Origin: Lachnospiraceae bacterium
Lineage (GTDB): Bacteria > Bacillota > Clostridia > Lachnospirales > Lachnospiraceae
Assembly (NCBI GenBank): GCA_910575035.1
Contig: CAJTDL010000004.1
Location: 124,001 to 188,000 of the forward strand
DNA length: 64,000 nucleotides
Direction: 5' to 3'
Of this stretch, positions 36,478 to 45,031 are shown piece after piece. Below the pieces are notes generated by a model. That model did not search any database. It was given only the letters and a program-made list of their open reading frames with translations, and had not been told where the DNA came from. The stretch's first letter is position 1. Each line of letters starts with the position of its first letter. The translations under genes were made by a program, and so were the position numbers.

Positions 36478-36726
36478 TTCACCTTGGTGTGGCTGCACAT
36501 TTATATCTGGCTAAACTTCACAGAACACCATGCTTCCCTTTATCCACATATTTTTCTTGTTGCAGGTATGGCCAGATGCAAAAGCTTTCCCCTGCTGCTG
36601 TGGCTTCGGAGACCGGAACCGCAGCAGGGATAAGTGTTTGCGTTTGACGTCCGATTTGCCCAAAATCCCACAAAGCGCGCCAAATATAAATGCGTAGCCA
36701 CACTAGCTGGCCAAAATGGAGGTGAA
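36478..36726 (+). promoter_or_regulatory. Long leader hairpin including the blaI ribosome-binding site
   Basis: The untranslated leader between the promoter and the blaI-like gene is about 360 bases. Within it, 36487-36511 pairs with 36679-36703 (22 of 25 positions), an inner CCCTGCTGC (36590-36598) pairs with GCAGCAGGG (36621-36629), and TTCACCT (36478-36484) can pair with AGGTGAA (36720-36726), which is part of the blaI ribosome-binding site. The fold would therefore hide that site. This may be a regulatory RNA, or an inserted element that happens to end there. Confidence 0.55.
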
Positions 36727-36728
36727 AC

Positions 36729-37148
36729 ATGGCAATGATGCGTAAAAAGGAAAAACATCTGACAAACACGGAAGAAGAGCTTATGGAAATCTTCTGGGCG
36801 AATAAAGCGCCCCTAACAAGTGTTGAGATTCTGGAAATATCCGCCGGCCGTTCCTGGAATGGGAACTATCTGCACAAAATGCTGCGCGCCCTGCTGAAAA
36901 AAGGAATGATCGAGGTGTGCGGCATCGTACAGAGCAAAACCCAGTATGCAAGGCAGTTCCGCCCTGTGGTTACCAAAGAGCAGTATGCAGCAAAGCTTGT
37001 AATGTCTAAGGGCATCAGCATCAATTCCCTAGCAGATGTGGCAGTGGCAATGGTGGATGAAGCGGATGGGTCGGAGGAAGAAAAGCTGATCCAGCAATTG
37101 GAGGAAATTATACAAGAACTGAAAAACAAAGAAACAATGGAGAAGTAG
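36729..37148 (+). CDS. BlaI/MecI/CopY-family transcriptional repressor
   Basis: A 139-residue winged-helix repressor. The N-terminal domain (about residues 8-80) has T-N-T-E-E-E-L-M-E-I-F-W and then the recognition region with N-G-N-Y-L-H-K-M-L-R-A-L-L-K-K-G, in the family pattern for DNA binding; the C-terminal part (about 85-139) is the helical dimerisation domain with a cleavage-prone Asn/Ser-rich link. It binds DNA as a dimer and is released when its partner protease cuts it. The M56 protease gene starts 4 bp after its stop, so they form a sensor-repressor pair. The ribosome-binding site GGAGGTGA lies in the base of a long hairpin. Confidence 0.92.
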   Translation: MAMMRKKEKHLTNTEEELMEIFWANKAPLTSVEILEISAGRSWNGNYLHKMLRALLKKGMIEVCGIVQSKTQYARQFRPVVTKEQYAAKLVMSKGISINSLADVAVAMVDEADGSEEEKLIQQLEEIIQELKNKETMEK

Positions 37149-37152
37149 GAAG

Positions 37153-38403
37153 ATGCGGATTACACTTTTTTCTTTTGTTATAACGCTGCTGTGGAGCGGC
37201 ATACTGGCAATATTCATTCATTTCTGCCGGAAAAAGCCTCGGTTTGTCCGAAAAATTGGGACGAAGAAGCTATTGTTCCTATGCTTTTTTTCCATGGTGC
37301 GGATGATGCTTCCCTATGAATTTTCATTTGCCAGGGCGCTTCCTTTTATTGGGACATTCCCATCCATGGGGGCATTTCCATCCATAGGGACATTCCTTTC
37401 TATGGGGGAGTTTCGCTTAATCGAAAACAGCGCCCTTTGCGGGATAGGGCAAGGCGTTCCCATACATAAGGAAGAGGCAGGGCAGCCGCTGACTTTATCC
37501 ATATTAGTACTGGTTTGGATAGGTGTGTCAGCGGCGCTGCTCCTGCGGTTTTTCTGCTGTTACCTAAAGTCTATGCGGAAATGTTCCAGATATTCCCTAT
37601 GTGAGGAAGGGCTGTACCAGAAGGTATTTTGGCGGATTTTAAATGAGAGCGGAAGCCATATGAAAATTGCGGTCAGGCGCAGCGAGGATGTCAGTGTCCC
37701 GATGGGGGTCGGGATTTTCAAAAAATCTATTTTGCTGCCGGAGGAAGCTTACAGCCCTTCAGAATTATATTATATCCTGCTGCATGAATTTATGCACTTC
37801 AGGAACCGGGATTTGCTGATCAAGGCCATAGCCCAAATATTTAGCTGTATTTACTGGTGGAATCCGGCGGTTTATCTATGGAAGAAGGATTTGGCGCAGC
37901 TTTTGGAAATACAATGTGACCTGGATGTGACAGACCGTATGCAAGGCTGTGACAAGGCAGGCTATTTGGCAGTGATTGTCTCAGTGCTTAAGAGCGCAAG
38001 CGCAAAAAGGCGGGGAAAAGCCTTTTACGAGACGACTGCCCTAGTTGCGGGGGGCTATGGGGCGGAGACGGTGGAACGGTTCCAGATTGTATCTATGGAT
38101 TCGGCAGGCAGAAATAAAAATAGGCTTGTTACGGCATCCTGGTTTCTGTCAATGGCTCTGCTTTTCTGTGTTTCTTATTCCTTTGCTGCCAGTTCAGGCC
38201 ATGAGGCGCCAAGGGCTAATCATATAACAGAGGCAGGTTCGGGCGTTTATGGCGCTGCAGAAGAGAGTCCTTTAATCATGGAAACAAAATTTGCATTGCG
38301 CTGTGCAGGGGATGACAGCAATATGGAAGAGGATTCTTTTGTGGATATCATGAAAAAAGCAGAAAGCCCTTATATGTATCTGTATGGAAGCCATCTGCGT
38401 TGA
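37153..38403 (+). CDS. BlaR1-like M56-family membrane metallopeptidase
   Basis: A 416-residue membrane protease that probably cleaves the BlaI-type repressor when its signal is sensed. Hydrophobic helices lie near residues 1-20, 35-55, 115-140 and 320-340. The zinc motif H-E-F-M-H is near residue 213, and E-I-Q-C-D-L-D near residue 255 supplies the third ligand. Unlike BlaR1 and MecR1 (near 600 residues) it has no penicillin-binding sensor domain; only about 70 residues follow the last helix. The outside loop at residues 64-87 consists of a four-fold hexapeptide repeat. The signal is therefore unlikely to be a beta-lactam and may be a peptide or envelope stress affecting the permease encoded next. 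Confidence 0.88.
   Translation: MRITLFSFVITLLWSGILAIFIHFCRKKPRFVRKIGTKKLLFLCFFSMVRMMLPYEFSFARALPFIGTFPSMGAFPSIGTFLSMGEFRLIENSALCGIGQGVPIHKEEAGQPLTLSILVLVWIGVSAALLLRFFCCYLKSMRKCSRYSLCEEGLYQKVFWRILNESGSHMKIAVRRSEDVSVPMGVGIFKKSILLPEEAYSPSELYYILLHEFMHFRNRDLLIKAIAQIFSCIYWWNPAVYLWKKDLAQLLEIQCDLDVTDRMQGCDKAGYLAVIVSVLKSASAKRRGKAFYETTALVAGGYGAETVERFQIVSMDSAGRNKNRLVTASWFLSMALLFCVSYSFAASSGHEAPRANHITEAGSGVYGAAEESPLIMETKFALRCAGDDSNMEEDSFVDIMKKAESPYMYLYGSHLR
37342..37413 (+). repeat. Four in-frame 18-bp repeats in the M56 gene
   Basis: Four 18-bp units (37342-37359, 37360-37377, 37378-37395, 37396-37413) encode P-F-I-G-T-F, P-S-M-G-A-F, P-S-I-G-T-F and L-S-M-G-E-F. They fall in a loop expected to lie outside the membrane between the second and third helices. 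Changes in copy number would keep the frame. Confidence 0.85.
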
Positions 38404-38501
38404 AGCCGCATGGCCAGCCTGTTCCAGCAAGCCATGCACTACAGGGAGCCCGTGAGGAAATAGAATCGCCATAGGGTTTTCTGGGCTAGATAGGAGGGAT
38501 T

Positions 38502-41500
38502 ATGAGAAAAATAATTGCATTAAAGCAGCTTTTGCGCACCCCAATAAAGACCATATTGACCTTTTTGCTGCTGTCAGCGGCTTCTTTTGCTTTGTTTTCG
38601 CGTGTTATGGACTACACGGTTACAATGCGGGAGATCAGGAATGCGGAGAGCTTCTACAGTGGGGTTGCCGCATTGGATAACACGGTGCCGATGGTGGCGC
38701 TTTCGGCAGAGGTGGGTGACGGCACCTATATAGGCTATTCATATGAAGCGGAGGACAAACCCTGGCCAAGCCAGGAGCAGCTAGAGGAATTTTCATCACT
38801 GCCTGGCGTTACCTTGACAGACCAAAGGTATATGACAGCTGGGCTGATTGAGGATTATAAGCGTCTGATTGATAAGGATACGGACTATAACATGGATGAA
38901 TTTATTTTAGAGGGAACATACCGCGGATATGAAGACGCCTATGGCACCCAGGATGATATTCATTTAAAGTTTGATGATGTGAAGGTGCTGGCTGGAGATT
39001 TTGAATATGACCCAGAGGGGACGCTGGATATACAGGCAGACGCCCTGGAAGATTATGTCTATTGGAAAAACCCATATCCCCGCTCCTATTGGGAAAAGTT
39101 AGAGGCTGGAAGCCGCTGCCTTGTGGCAGGGAGCTACAGCGCTTTGAGCCGGATAGGGCTTGAATTGGGCTGCAGTGGCATTCTGGACAACGAGGCGTAT
39201 TTTAAGGTGATTGACGGCCTTCCAGAGGATTACTTGGAGATGCCGGAGTTTGCCGTTCAGAAAAAGATGGTGGAGGTTTATAACCAGAACCTTGAGGTGT
39301 ATGATATTGTGTATACTTCGGACATGCGCGCCATACCGCGTTTTAATGAGCGTAATATGGTAATGGCAGAAGGCAGGATGCTGACGGCAGCGGATGGGAA
39401 TGGATGCGTGGTAAGCGAGAGCTTTTTGAAAGCCCATCATCGTTCCATTGGCGATAAAATAAAGGTGAGGCTTGGCGACAGGCTGTTAGGGCAGAACGCC
39501 ATCAGTGGGACGCAGATCGGGTTCGAAAATGAGATGCCTGTCTTTACAGATGCAGTAGAGCTTGAAATTATCGGCGCTTATAAGTTTGCTGACACTTATG
39601 ACATGCGCATATCAGAAAGCGCTTGGTGTTACCCAATCAATGCGGTTTTTGTGCCGGATTCCCTTCTTCCTGTGGAGGTTCCTGCCGATTATGAGACAAG
39701 GATTGGGGAGTTCAGTGTGTTAATTGAGGATGCCCATGATATAGAAGCGTTTTTGGAGGCTTCCGAGCCCCTTGTCACAAAGATGGGGATCAATATGCGT
39801 TTTTCAGATGGGGGATGGATGAAAATCAAGGACAGCTTTGAAACAGGCGCAAGGACAGCCTTGCTGACAATGGCCCTGTATGTGGTTGGGGCTGCGCTTG
39901 CGCTTTTGCTGGCTGTGTATCTCTATGTGGGCAGAAACCGACAGGCATATGCCATTATGCGTACGCTGGGCGTTTCCGTGCAAAAGGCGCAGGATACGGT
40001 GGCGCTTCCCTTTGTGGCTTTGTCTGTATTTGCCATACCAATTGGCGGCATGGCCGGGCTTTTTTATGCGAAGGATGTGGCGGTGAAGGCTTTAGAAGCC
40101 ATGACAGACAGTGCGCCTTATGGCTATGCGCTGGATGCGGGGCTCCCGGCTGGAGTGATCCTCTTATGCCTGTTTTGGGAGCTGGCGTTTACTTCATTTA
40201 TTACTATGGTGTCCCTGTGGAAGATGAAAAAGGCTCCGCCGTTGGAATTATTGCAAGGCAATGGGCTTCGGACAGGGACAGGCATGAAAAAGGGGGTGCC
40301 AGAACCCCTGGAACCAGGTTCTGTGCCAGTGGGGATTACGGTTGCAAAGCTTGCCCTTGGGGAATCTGCCGCAGATGGAGGCGGCATTCGTTCCCGCAGG
40401 AAATACCGTGCGCCGCGCCAGGTGTCGGCTTATATCCTGCGCCATATGCGGCGCAGCACAGGGAAGACAGCAGTTTCCTTTCTTTTGGCGGTGGTATTGG
40501 CTGCCGGGATTGGGCTGTTTGTCATGGCGCAGCTTACGTATCAGGATGCCTTCCATGAGGTGGATGTGATGGGGAAAGCGATGGGGTATTCCTCTGAGTC
40601 GATTGATCAGATAGAAAGCTCAAAGCTGGTGAAGGATTTGTATTACCGGGGGAGCTTCCTTGTGCGTATTGATGGGGGGCAGGATACAAACACCATGGTG
40701 TTCACAAATAATATAGAACGCTATTTGTCAGAGCGTACAGACAGCAGCTATAAGGTGGCGTATGCAAAGGGATATGACGCTTCTTCCCTGGAGGGCGGGG
40801 CCCTGTGCCTTATCGGGAAGGCGGCGGCAGAAGCCTATGGGCTTGGGCTGGGCGGCCAGGTTCCTTTGCTGGCGGATACCATGCATGAGGCTATGCACAA
40901 GAACTTTGGCCATGACCCGCAATTGCTTCAGACAAGGCTTGCTTATGCAACGAAAATGTATACGGTTGCAGGGATTGTGGATACGGAGGATGCAGAGCTT
41001 AGCAGCAGTATTTTTGCGGTGGCCAATCGGGAGGCGGTAAGCCTTTACAGTATGCCGATTCAGATGGAATACAGTGATTTTCTGCTTTTGGACAACGAGA
41101 GGGCAGATGTGCTGAGCAGGCTTTTGGAGGATGTGAAGGCCAAAGATTACTATTATGGGCAGACGGCATCCTTCTATCTTGATACAGAAGCCCTTAAGAA
41201 TATAGGGCGTATTTGTGGCCTGCTGGAAGGGCTTTTTCCAATTGCCGTAGCGGCGGCAGTGCTGATTGGCATGATTGTGCCTGGGCTTGTGGTTATGCAG
41301 TCAGCGAAGGAAGCGGCATTCCTGCGTGTCCTTGGGGTTACCAAGAAGCGCAGCCGATGTATGCTGGTGTTTGAGCAGATTGCCTTCTGCGTGGCAGGGA
41401 TGCTTTTTGTGGCAGGCGGGCTTGTTTTGTATCATCAGGGAAGGTTCTTGAGGGGGATGGAAACGCTTGCCTTTTGCGGCGGGGTGTACCTTCTGGGGAG

Positions 41501-41576
41501 TGTCTGCGGCGCATTTGCGGCATCCGTATTGGTGACCAGGCATAGGGTGCTGGAGCTTTTGCATAGTAAGGAGTGA
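38502..41576 (+). CDS. Large FtsX-type ABC transporter permease
   Basis: A 1024-residue membrane protein. A first helix (about residues 17-38) is followed by an outside domain of about 400 residues, three helices with an FtsX domain (about 455-575), then a second short helix (about 650-670), another outside domain of about 230 residues and a final set of three helices (about 905-1015). This two-FtsX layout is found in BceB/MacB-like and lipid- or peptide-handling permeases. No ABC ATPase gene is adjacent, although such permeases need one; it may be shared from elsewhere. The gene lies 98 bp after the M56 protease gene in the same direction and may be under the BlaI-type repressor. Confidence 0.87.
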   Translation: MRKIIALKQLLRTPIKTILTFLLLSAASFALFSRVMDYTVTMREIRNAESFYSGVAALDNTVPMVALSAEVGDGTYIGYSYEAEDKPWPSQEQLEEFSSLPGVTLTDQRYMTAGLIEDYKRLIDKDTDYNMDEFILEGTYRGYEDAYGTQDDIHLKFDDVKVLAGDFEYDPEGTLDIQADALEDYVYWKNPYPRSYWEKLEAGSRCLVAGSYSALSRIGLELGCSGILDNEAYFKVIDGLPEDYLEMPEFAVQKKMVEVYNQNLEVYDIVYTSDMRAIPRFNERNMVMAEGRMLTAADGNGCVVSESFLKAHHRSIGDKIKVRLGDRLLGQNAISGTQIGFENEMPVFTDAVELEIIGAYKFADTYDMRISESAWCYPINAVFVPDSLLPVEVPADYETRIGEFSVLIEDAHDIEAFLEASEPLVTKMGINMRFSDGGWMKIKDSFETGARTALLTMALYVVGAALALLLAVYLYVGRNRQAYAIMRTLGVSVQKAQDTVALPFVALSVFAIPIGGMAGLFYAKDVAVKALEAMTDSAPYGYALDAGLPAGVILLCLFWELAFTSFITMVSLWKMKKAPPLELLQGNGLRTGTGMKKGVPEPLEPGSVPVGITVAKLALGESAADGGGIRSRRKYRAPRQVSAYILRHMRRSTGKTAVSFLLAVVLAAGIGLFVMAQLTYQDAFHEVDVMGKAMGYSSESIDQIESSKLVKDLYYRGSFLVRIDGGQDTNTMVFTNNIERYLSERTDSSYKVAYAKGYDASSLEGGALCLIGKAAAEAYGLGLGGQVPLLADTMHEAMHKNFGHDPQLLQTRLAYATKMYTVAGIVDTEDAELSSSIFAVANREAVSLYSMPIQMEYSDFLLLDNERADVLSRLLEDVKAKDYYYGQTASFYLDTEALKNIGRICGLLEGLFPIAVAAAVLIGMIVPGLVVMQSAKEAAFLRVLGVTKKRSRCMLVFEQIAFCVAGMLFVAGGLVLYHQGRFLRGMETLAFCGGVYLLGSVCGAFAASVLVTRHRVLELLHSKE

Positions 41577-41684
41577 AGGTGCGTGGGACTTATGCTGTGG
41601 AAAATGCTGGAGGGTGTGCTTAGCCCTTGGGAAGATGGTTTAATGGCTCACATTGGATGGACGGGAATATGTATAAATTATAGA

Positions 41685-41723
41685 AGGCTGGAATTTCAAG
41701 GAAATTGGGATTCCAGTCTTTTT
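41685..41723 (+). terminator. Intrinsic terminator after the FtsX permease
   Basis: AGGCTGGAAT pairs with ATTCCAGTCT around a 15-base loop, with one G-T wobble, followed by a T-run. It lies about 110 bp after the permease stop codon. Confidence 0.8.
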
Positions 41724-41769
41724 GATGGGGAGAAGATAGAAATGGTGCAGATTCCTGAAAATCCTATGG

Positions 41770-41797
41770 TTGACAAGTGGGATTACTGTGATAATAT
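41770..41797 (+). promoter_or_regulatory. Vegetative promoter of the MATE exporter
   Basis: TTGACA (41770-41775) and TAATAT (41792-41797) have a 16-bp spacer. The transporter start lies 100 bp downstream behind CGGAGGA. It follows the terminator of the preceding gene, as expected for a separate unit. Confidence 0.65.
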
Positions 41798-41896
41798 AGA
41801 AGGTGGCGTTATGGTATTCGGGTGTTGTGTATTTTTGAAATTTTTGGGAGTGTAACCGAATAGGTGAAAAATTATATTTAGAAACGGAGGAAAACC

Positions 41897-43285
41897 ATGT
41901 TTCATGCAAAACAAAATATGGTAAAAAAAGGGTCTTCCAGCACAAAGGACATGACGCTTGGAAGCCCTTATGCTTTAATGATTGGATTTGCCCTGCCCAC
42001 TTTTCTCAGCCAGGTATTCCAGCAGCTCTATAATACCGCAGACGCCTTTATCGTAGGGCGTTTTTTGGGCACGAATGCTTTGGCGGCAGTCACTTCGTCG
42101 GGCACGCTGATCTTTTTGTTGGTAAGCTTGTTTATGGGGATTGCCATGGGAGGAGGCGTGGTTATTTCCCGTTATTTTGGCGCGGGGGATGAAACGCAGG
42201 TTTCCCGTGCAATACATACCATGCTGGCTTTTGGCGTTGTCAGTGGGATAATACTGACAATAGTCGGTGTTGCCCTGACCCCTACGTTCCTGGTATGGAT
42301 GCAGACGGATCCGGAGGTTATGCCAGAGGCGGTGGAATATTTCCGTTATTACTTTTTGGGCGCCCTTGCCATGGTAATGTACAATGTCTGCCGCAGCGTT
42401 ATGAACGCCTTGGGGGACAGCCAGCGCCCCTTGTACTACCTGATTTTTTCATCCTTAGTCAATATTGTGCTGGATCTTCTGTTTATCGGGACGTTTCACT
42501 GGGGCGTATGGTCTGCAGCCGCAGCTACGGTTATTTCCCAGGCGGCCAGCGTGGCGCTCTGTATGGTGCATTTGCTCCGCAAAGGAAATATCTATACTGT
42601 GGAATTATCGAGAATCCGTTTCCACAAAGACTTATTAATAGAAATCTTACGTTATGGGATGCCATCTGGCGTGCAAAATTCTGTCATCGCATTCGCAAAT
42701 GTGATCGTGCAGTCCCAGATCAATTCCTTTGGGAAGCTGGCCATGGCTTCTTATGGCGTCCATGCAAAAATCGAAGGCTTTGCATTCCTTCCGATTACCA
42801 GCTTCAATATGGCAAGCACCACATTTATCAGCCAAAATCTGGGGGCGAAGGAATACGACAGGGCAAAGAAGGGGGCACGTTTTGCAATTTTTTCAGCGGT
42901 GCTTTTGGCAGAGCTGATAGGGATCTGCTATTATGTGTTTGCCCCGCAGTTTATTGGGTTCTTTGACAGCAACCCAGGCGTAGTCGCACTGGGGGTGCAG
43001 CAGGCCAGGACAGTTGCCCTGTTCTACTTCCTACTGGCCTATTCCCATTCGATAGCCGCTGTCTGCCGGGGGGCAGGAAAGGCCTTTGCCCCTATGTTTA
43101 TTATGCTCTCGGTCTGGTGTGTGCTGCGGATTAGCTATATCATAGCCGTAATGCATTTGACGGGCGATATTTCGTTTATTTATTGGGCTTACCCGCTTAC
43201 CTGGGGGATCAGCTCTGTGATCTATTTGGTTTATTACCTGCGCTCTGACTGGATCCATGGATTTGAGAAGCCAGGGAAAAGGTAA
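41897..43285 (+). CDS. MATE-family efflux transporter
   Basis: A 462-residue exporter of the multidrug and toxin extrusion family, driven by Na+ or H+. Twelve hydrophobic helices fall into two similar halves. L-S-Q-V-F-Q-Q-L-Y-N-T-A-D-A-F-I-V-G-R-F near residue 40 and M-G-G-G-V-V-I-S-R-Y-F-G-A-G near residue 85 are the DinF/NorM-type hallmarks in the first half; the N-S-F-G-K-L-A-M-A-S-Y-G-V segment near 275 starts the second. Single gene with its own promoter and a hairpin after it. The substrate is unknown. ATG 41897 follows CGGAGGA. Confidence 0.93.
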   Translation: MFHAKQNMVKKGSSSTKDMTLGSPYALMIGFALPTFLSQVFQQLYNTADAFIVGRFLGTNALAAVTSSGTLIFLLVSLFMGIAMGGGVVISRYFGAGDETQVSRAIHTMLAFGVVSGIILTIVGVALTPTFLVWMQTDPEVMPEAVEYFRYYFLGALAMVMYNVCRSVMNALGDSQRPLYYLIFSSLVNIVLDLLFIGTFHWGVWSAAAATVISQAASVALCMVHLLRKGNIYTVELSRIRFHKDLLIEILRYGMPSGVQNSVIAFANVIVQSQINSFGKLAMASYGVHAKIEGFAFLPITSFNMASTTFISQNLGAKEYDRAKKGARFAIFSAVLLAELIGICYYVFAPQFIGFFDSNPGVVALGVQQARTVALFYFLLAYSHSIAAVCRGAGKAFAPMFIMLSVWCVLRISYIIAVMHLTGDISFIYWAYPLTWGISSVIYLVYYLRSDWIHGFEKPGKR

Positions 43286-43372
43286 GGCTAAACGCCTTGT
43301 GCCTTGCGGTAAGCTGTTCTGTTGTATGCAGGAATGCGGCTTGCGGGAAAGGCAGGATATCAATGAAAGTGT

Positions 43373-43412
43373 AATGGCTTTATTTTTATTGTAATGTAAA
43401 AATAAAGCCATT
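43373..43412 (+). terminator. Long hairpin after the MATE gene
   Basis: AATGGCTTTATTTTTA (43373-43388) is a perfect 16-bp inverted repeat with 43397-43412, with an eight-base loop and TTTT at its 3' side. It lies about 90 bp after the transporter stop. The right arm also resembles sequence after the terminator at 54.6 kb. Confidence 0.75.
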
Positions 43413-43427
43413 TTGGGCATTCCGGGC

Positions 43428-43541
43428 ACAGGGGACAGAGGCTTCCTTTCTAAAGGCCAGGAGGAACTGGAAGAATTGGCAGAATATGGGTACACATTTG
43501 AGGACTACTGGCTTGGCGAAAGTGGGGAATTAAATTTTTAG
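43428..43541 (+). pseudogene. C-terminal fragment of the 53985-54464 gene family
   Basis: An open stretch of 37 codons with no start, ending at TAG 43539-43541. Its product T-G-D-R-G-F-L-S-K-G-Q-E-E-L-E-E-L-A then E-Y-G-Y-T-F-E-D-Y-W is nearly identical to the last 30 residues of the membrane protein encoded at 53985-54464. In-frame stops lie directly upstream, so only the tail of a second copy survives. The surrounding AT-rich 43286-43724 gap also carries two hairpins and the next promoter. Confidence 0.8.
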
Positions 43542-43544
43542 TAA

Positions 43545-43606
43545 AACTATTTTTTTTCACTAAATGAAAAAAAATAGTTGTAGAATAATAAACTATTTGA
43601 TATAAT
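43545..43606 (+). promoter_or_regulatory. Hairpin and promoter of the yhiN-cmk fusion unit
   Basis: AACTATTTTTTTTCA (43545-43559) is a perfect inverted repeat with 43565-43579. Overlapping its end, TTGTAG (43578-43583) and TATAAT (43601-43606) with a 17-bp spacer and an extended TG form a good vegetative promoter. The first gene starts about 120 bp further on. The hairpin may terminate transcription from upstream. Confidence 0.65.
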
Positions 43607-43724
43607 AATGCAATATTCTTTGTACATCAGCAAATGGCAGGAAAAATCATTGGAAAATCTTGGCAAAACCATAGGAGATGGCAGGAGCGAAAGACATTAA
43701 CAGTAGAAGGTATGGAAAGGGAAC

Positions 43725-44975
43725 ATGGGTAAAGTGATCGTAATCGGCGGCGGGCCGGCCGGAATGATGGCGGCATGCCAGGCGGCTGGGAGAGGCCATA
43801 AGGCCATCCTGCTGGAGAAAAATGAAAAGCTGGGCAAGAAGCTCTACATCACTGGAAAAGGCAGGTGCAACCTTACCAATGCCTGTGAGGCAGAAGACTT
43901 GTTCAAATATGTTATGCGGAATGGAAAGTTCCTGTATGCTGCATTTTATGGGTACAGCAATAGCCAGACCATAGATTTTTTTGAGAGCCATGGATTGGCC
44001 ACGAAGGTGGAGCGGGGAGAGCGTGTCTTTCCACAGTCAGACCATTCCTCTGACGTGATACGCACCCTGCAGCGCGCATTGCGGGAGCAGGGAGTGGAGG
44101 TTCGGCTCCATACCCAGGTGAAGCAAGTCCTGGAGGAGACAGGGCAGCCAGAAGGCATGCGGCGCATTCGGGGCGTGATGCTGAGAGATGGGAGGGTGAT
44201 AGAGGCAGATGCTGTAATTGTTGCGACAGGAGGACGCTCCTATGCGTCCACAGGCTCCACAGGCGATGGATATCGCTTTGCAGAGGAATTGGGGCATAAG
44301 GTAACGGAATGCCAGCCATCCCTGGTGCCCTTTGAGGCAGCGGAGGGCTGGGTGAAGGACCTGCAGGGCCTGTCATTGCGGAATGTCGCAGTCTGCATAC
44401 GAAAAGAGAAAAAGGTACTGTTTCAGGAGTTTGGGGAAATGCTGTTTACCCACTATGGGGTCAGCGGGCCCCTGCTTCTTAGCGCCAGCAGCATTGTGAA
44501 TGATTACATGCATCAAATGCCGCTATCTATGGAGATTGACCTAAAGCCGGCATTGTCAAGAGAGCAGCTGGACAAGCGGGTGCTACGGGATTTTGAGGAA
44601 AATAAGAACCGCCAGTTTAAGAATGCGGTGCAAAAGCTGTTTCCCGCAAAATTAATTCCGGTGATCGTATTCTTAAGCGGGATCCATCCGGACAAAAAAG
44701 TAAATGAGGTCACAAAAGAGGAAAGGGGGGATTTTATAAGGCTGATAAAAGCATTTCCCCTTACGCTGTCACGTTTTCGGGGATTTGATGAGGCGATTAT
44801 CACCAGAGGAGGCGTCCAGGTGAGGGAAGTGAACCCTTCTACCATGGAGTCCAAGCTGGTGCAGGGTCTGTATTTTGCAGGAGAGGTGTTGGATCTGGAT
44901 GCCTTGACAGGCGGGTTCAACCTGCAGATTGCCTGGTCTACAGGATACCTGGCAGGTGACAGTGTCCAGCCATAA
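43725..44975 (+). CDS. FAD-dependent oxidoreductase, HI0933/YhiN family
   Basis: A 416-residue cytoplasmic flavoprotein. The N-terminal Rossmann motif G-G-G-P-A-G-M-M-A-A and the following L-L-E-K-N-E-K-L-G-K-K-L-Y-I-T-G-K-G-R-C-N-L-T-N segment are signatures of the HI0933-like family, as are A-T-G-G-R-S-Y near residue 165 and the C-terminal T-R-G-G-V and G-E-V-L-D-L-D-A-L-T-G-G-F-N-L-Q-I-A. The physiological reaction is not established, though some members have been linked to aminoacetone oxidation or tRNA modification. It lies 56 bp before the cmk-ispH-S1 fusion gene and shares its promoter; this neighbourhood is common in Clostridia. ATG 43725 follows GGAAAGGGAA. Confidence 0.9.
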   Translation: MGKVIVIGGGPAGMMAACQAAGRGHKAILLEKNEKLGKKLYITGKGRCNLTNACEAEDLFKYVMRNGKFLYAAFYGYSNSQTIDFFESHGLATKVERGERVFPQSDHSSDVIRTLQRALREQGVEVRLHTQVKQVLEETGQPEGMRRIRGVMLRDGRVIEADAVIVATGGRSYASTGSTGDGYRFAEELGHKVTECQPSLVPFEAAEGWVKDLQGLSLRNVAVCIRKEKKVLFQEFGEMLFTHYGVSGPLLLSASSIVNDYMHQMPLSMEIDLKPALSREQLDKRVLRDFEENKNRQFKNAVQKLFPAKLIPVIVFLSGIHPDKKVNEVTKEERGDFIRLIKAFPLTLSRFRGFDEAIITRGGVQVREVNPSTMESKLVQGLYFAGEVLDLDALTGGFNLQIAWSTGYLAGDSVQP

Positions 44976-45031
44976 CGGGGAAGCGTTGATATGGCATAGG
45001 GTGAAAAGATAAGTATAATCGGAGGAGTTTT

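Noticed and set aside
36406-36633. 75-codon frame in the blaI leader
   Set aside because: It begins with GTG without a ribosome-binding site and its bases are explained by the inverted repeats of the leader. A short leader peptide cannot be fully excluded.
41583-41855. 90-codon frame between the FtsX permease and the MATE gene
   Set aside because: It runs through a clear terminator and promoter and has no ribosome-binding site.
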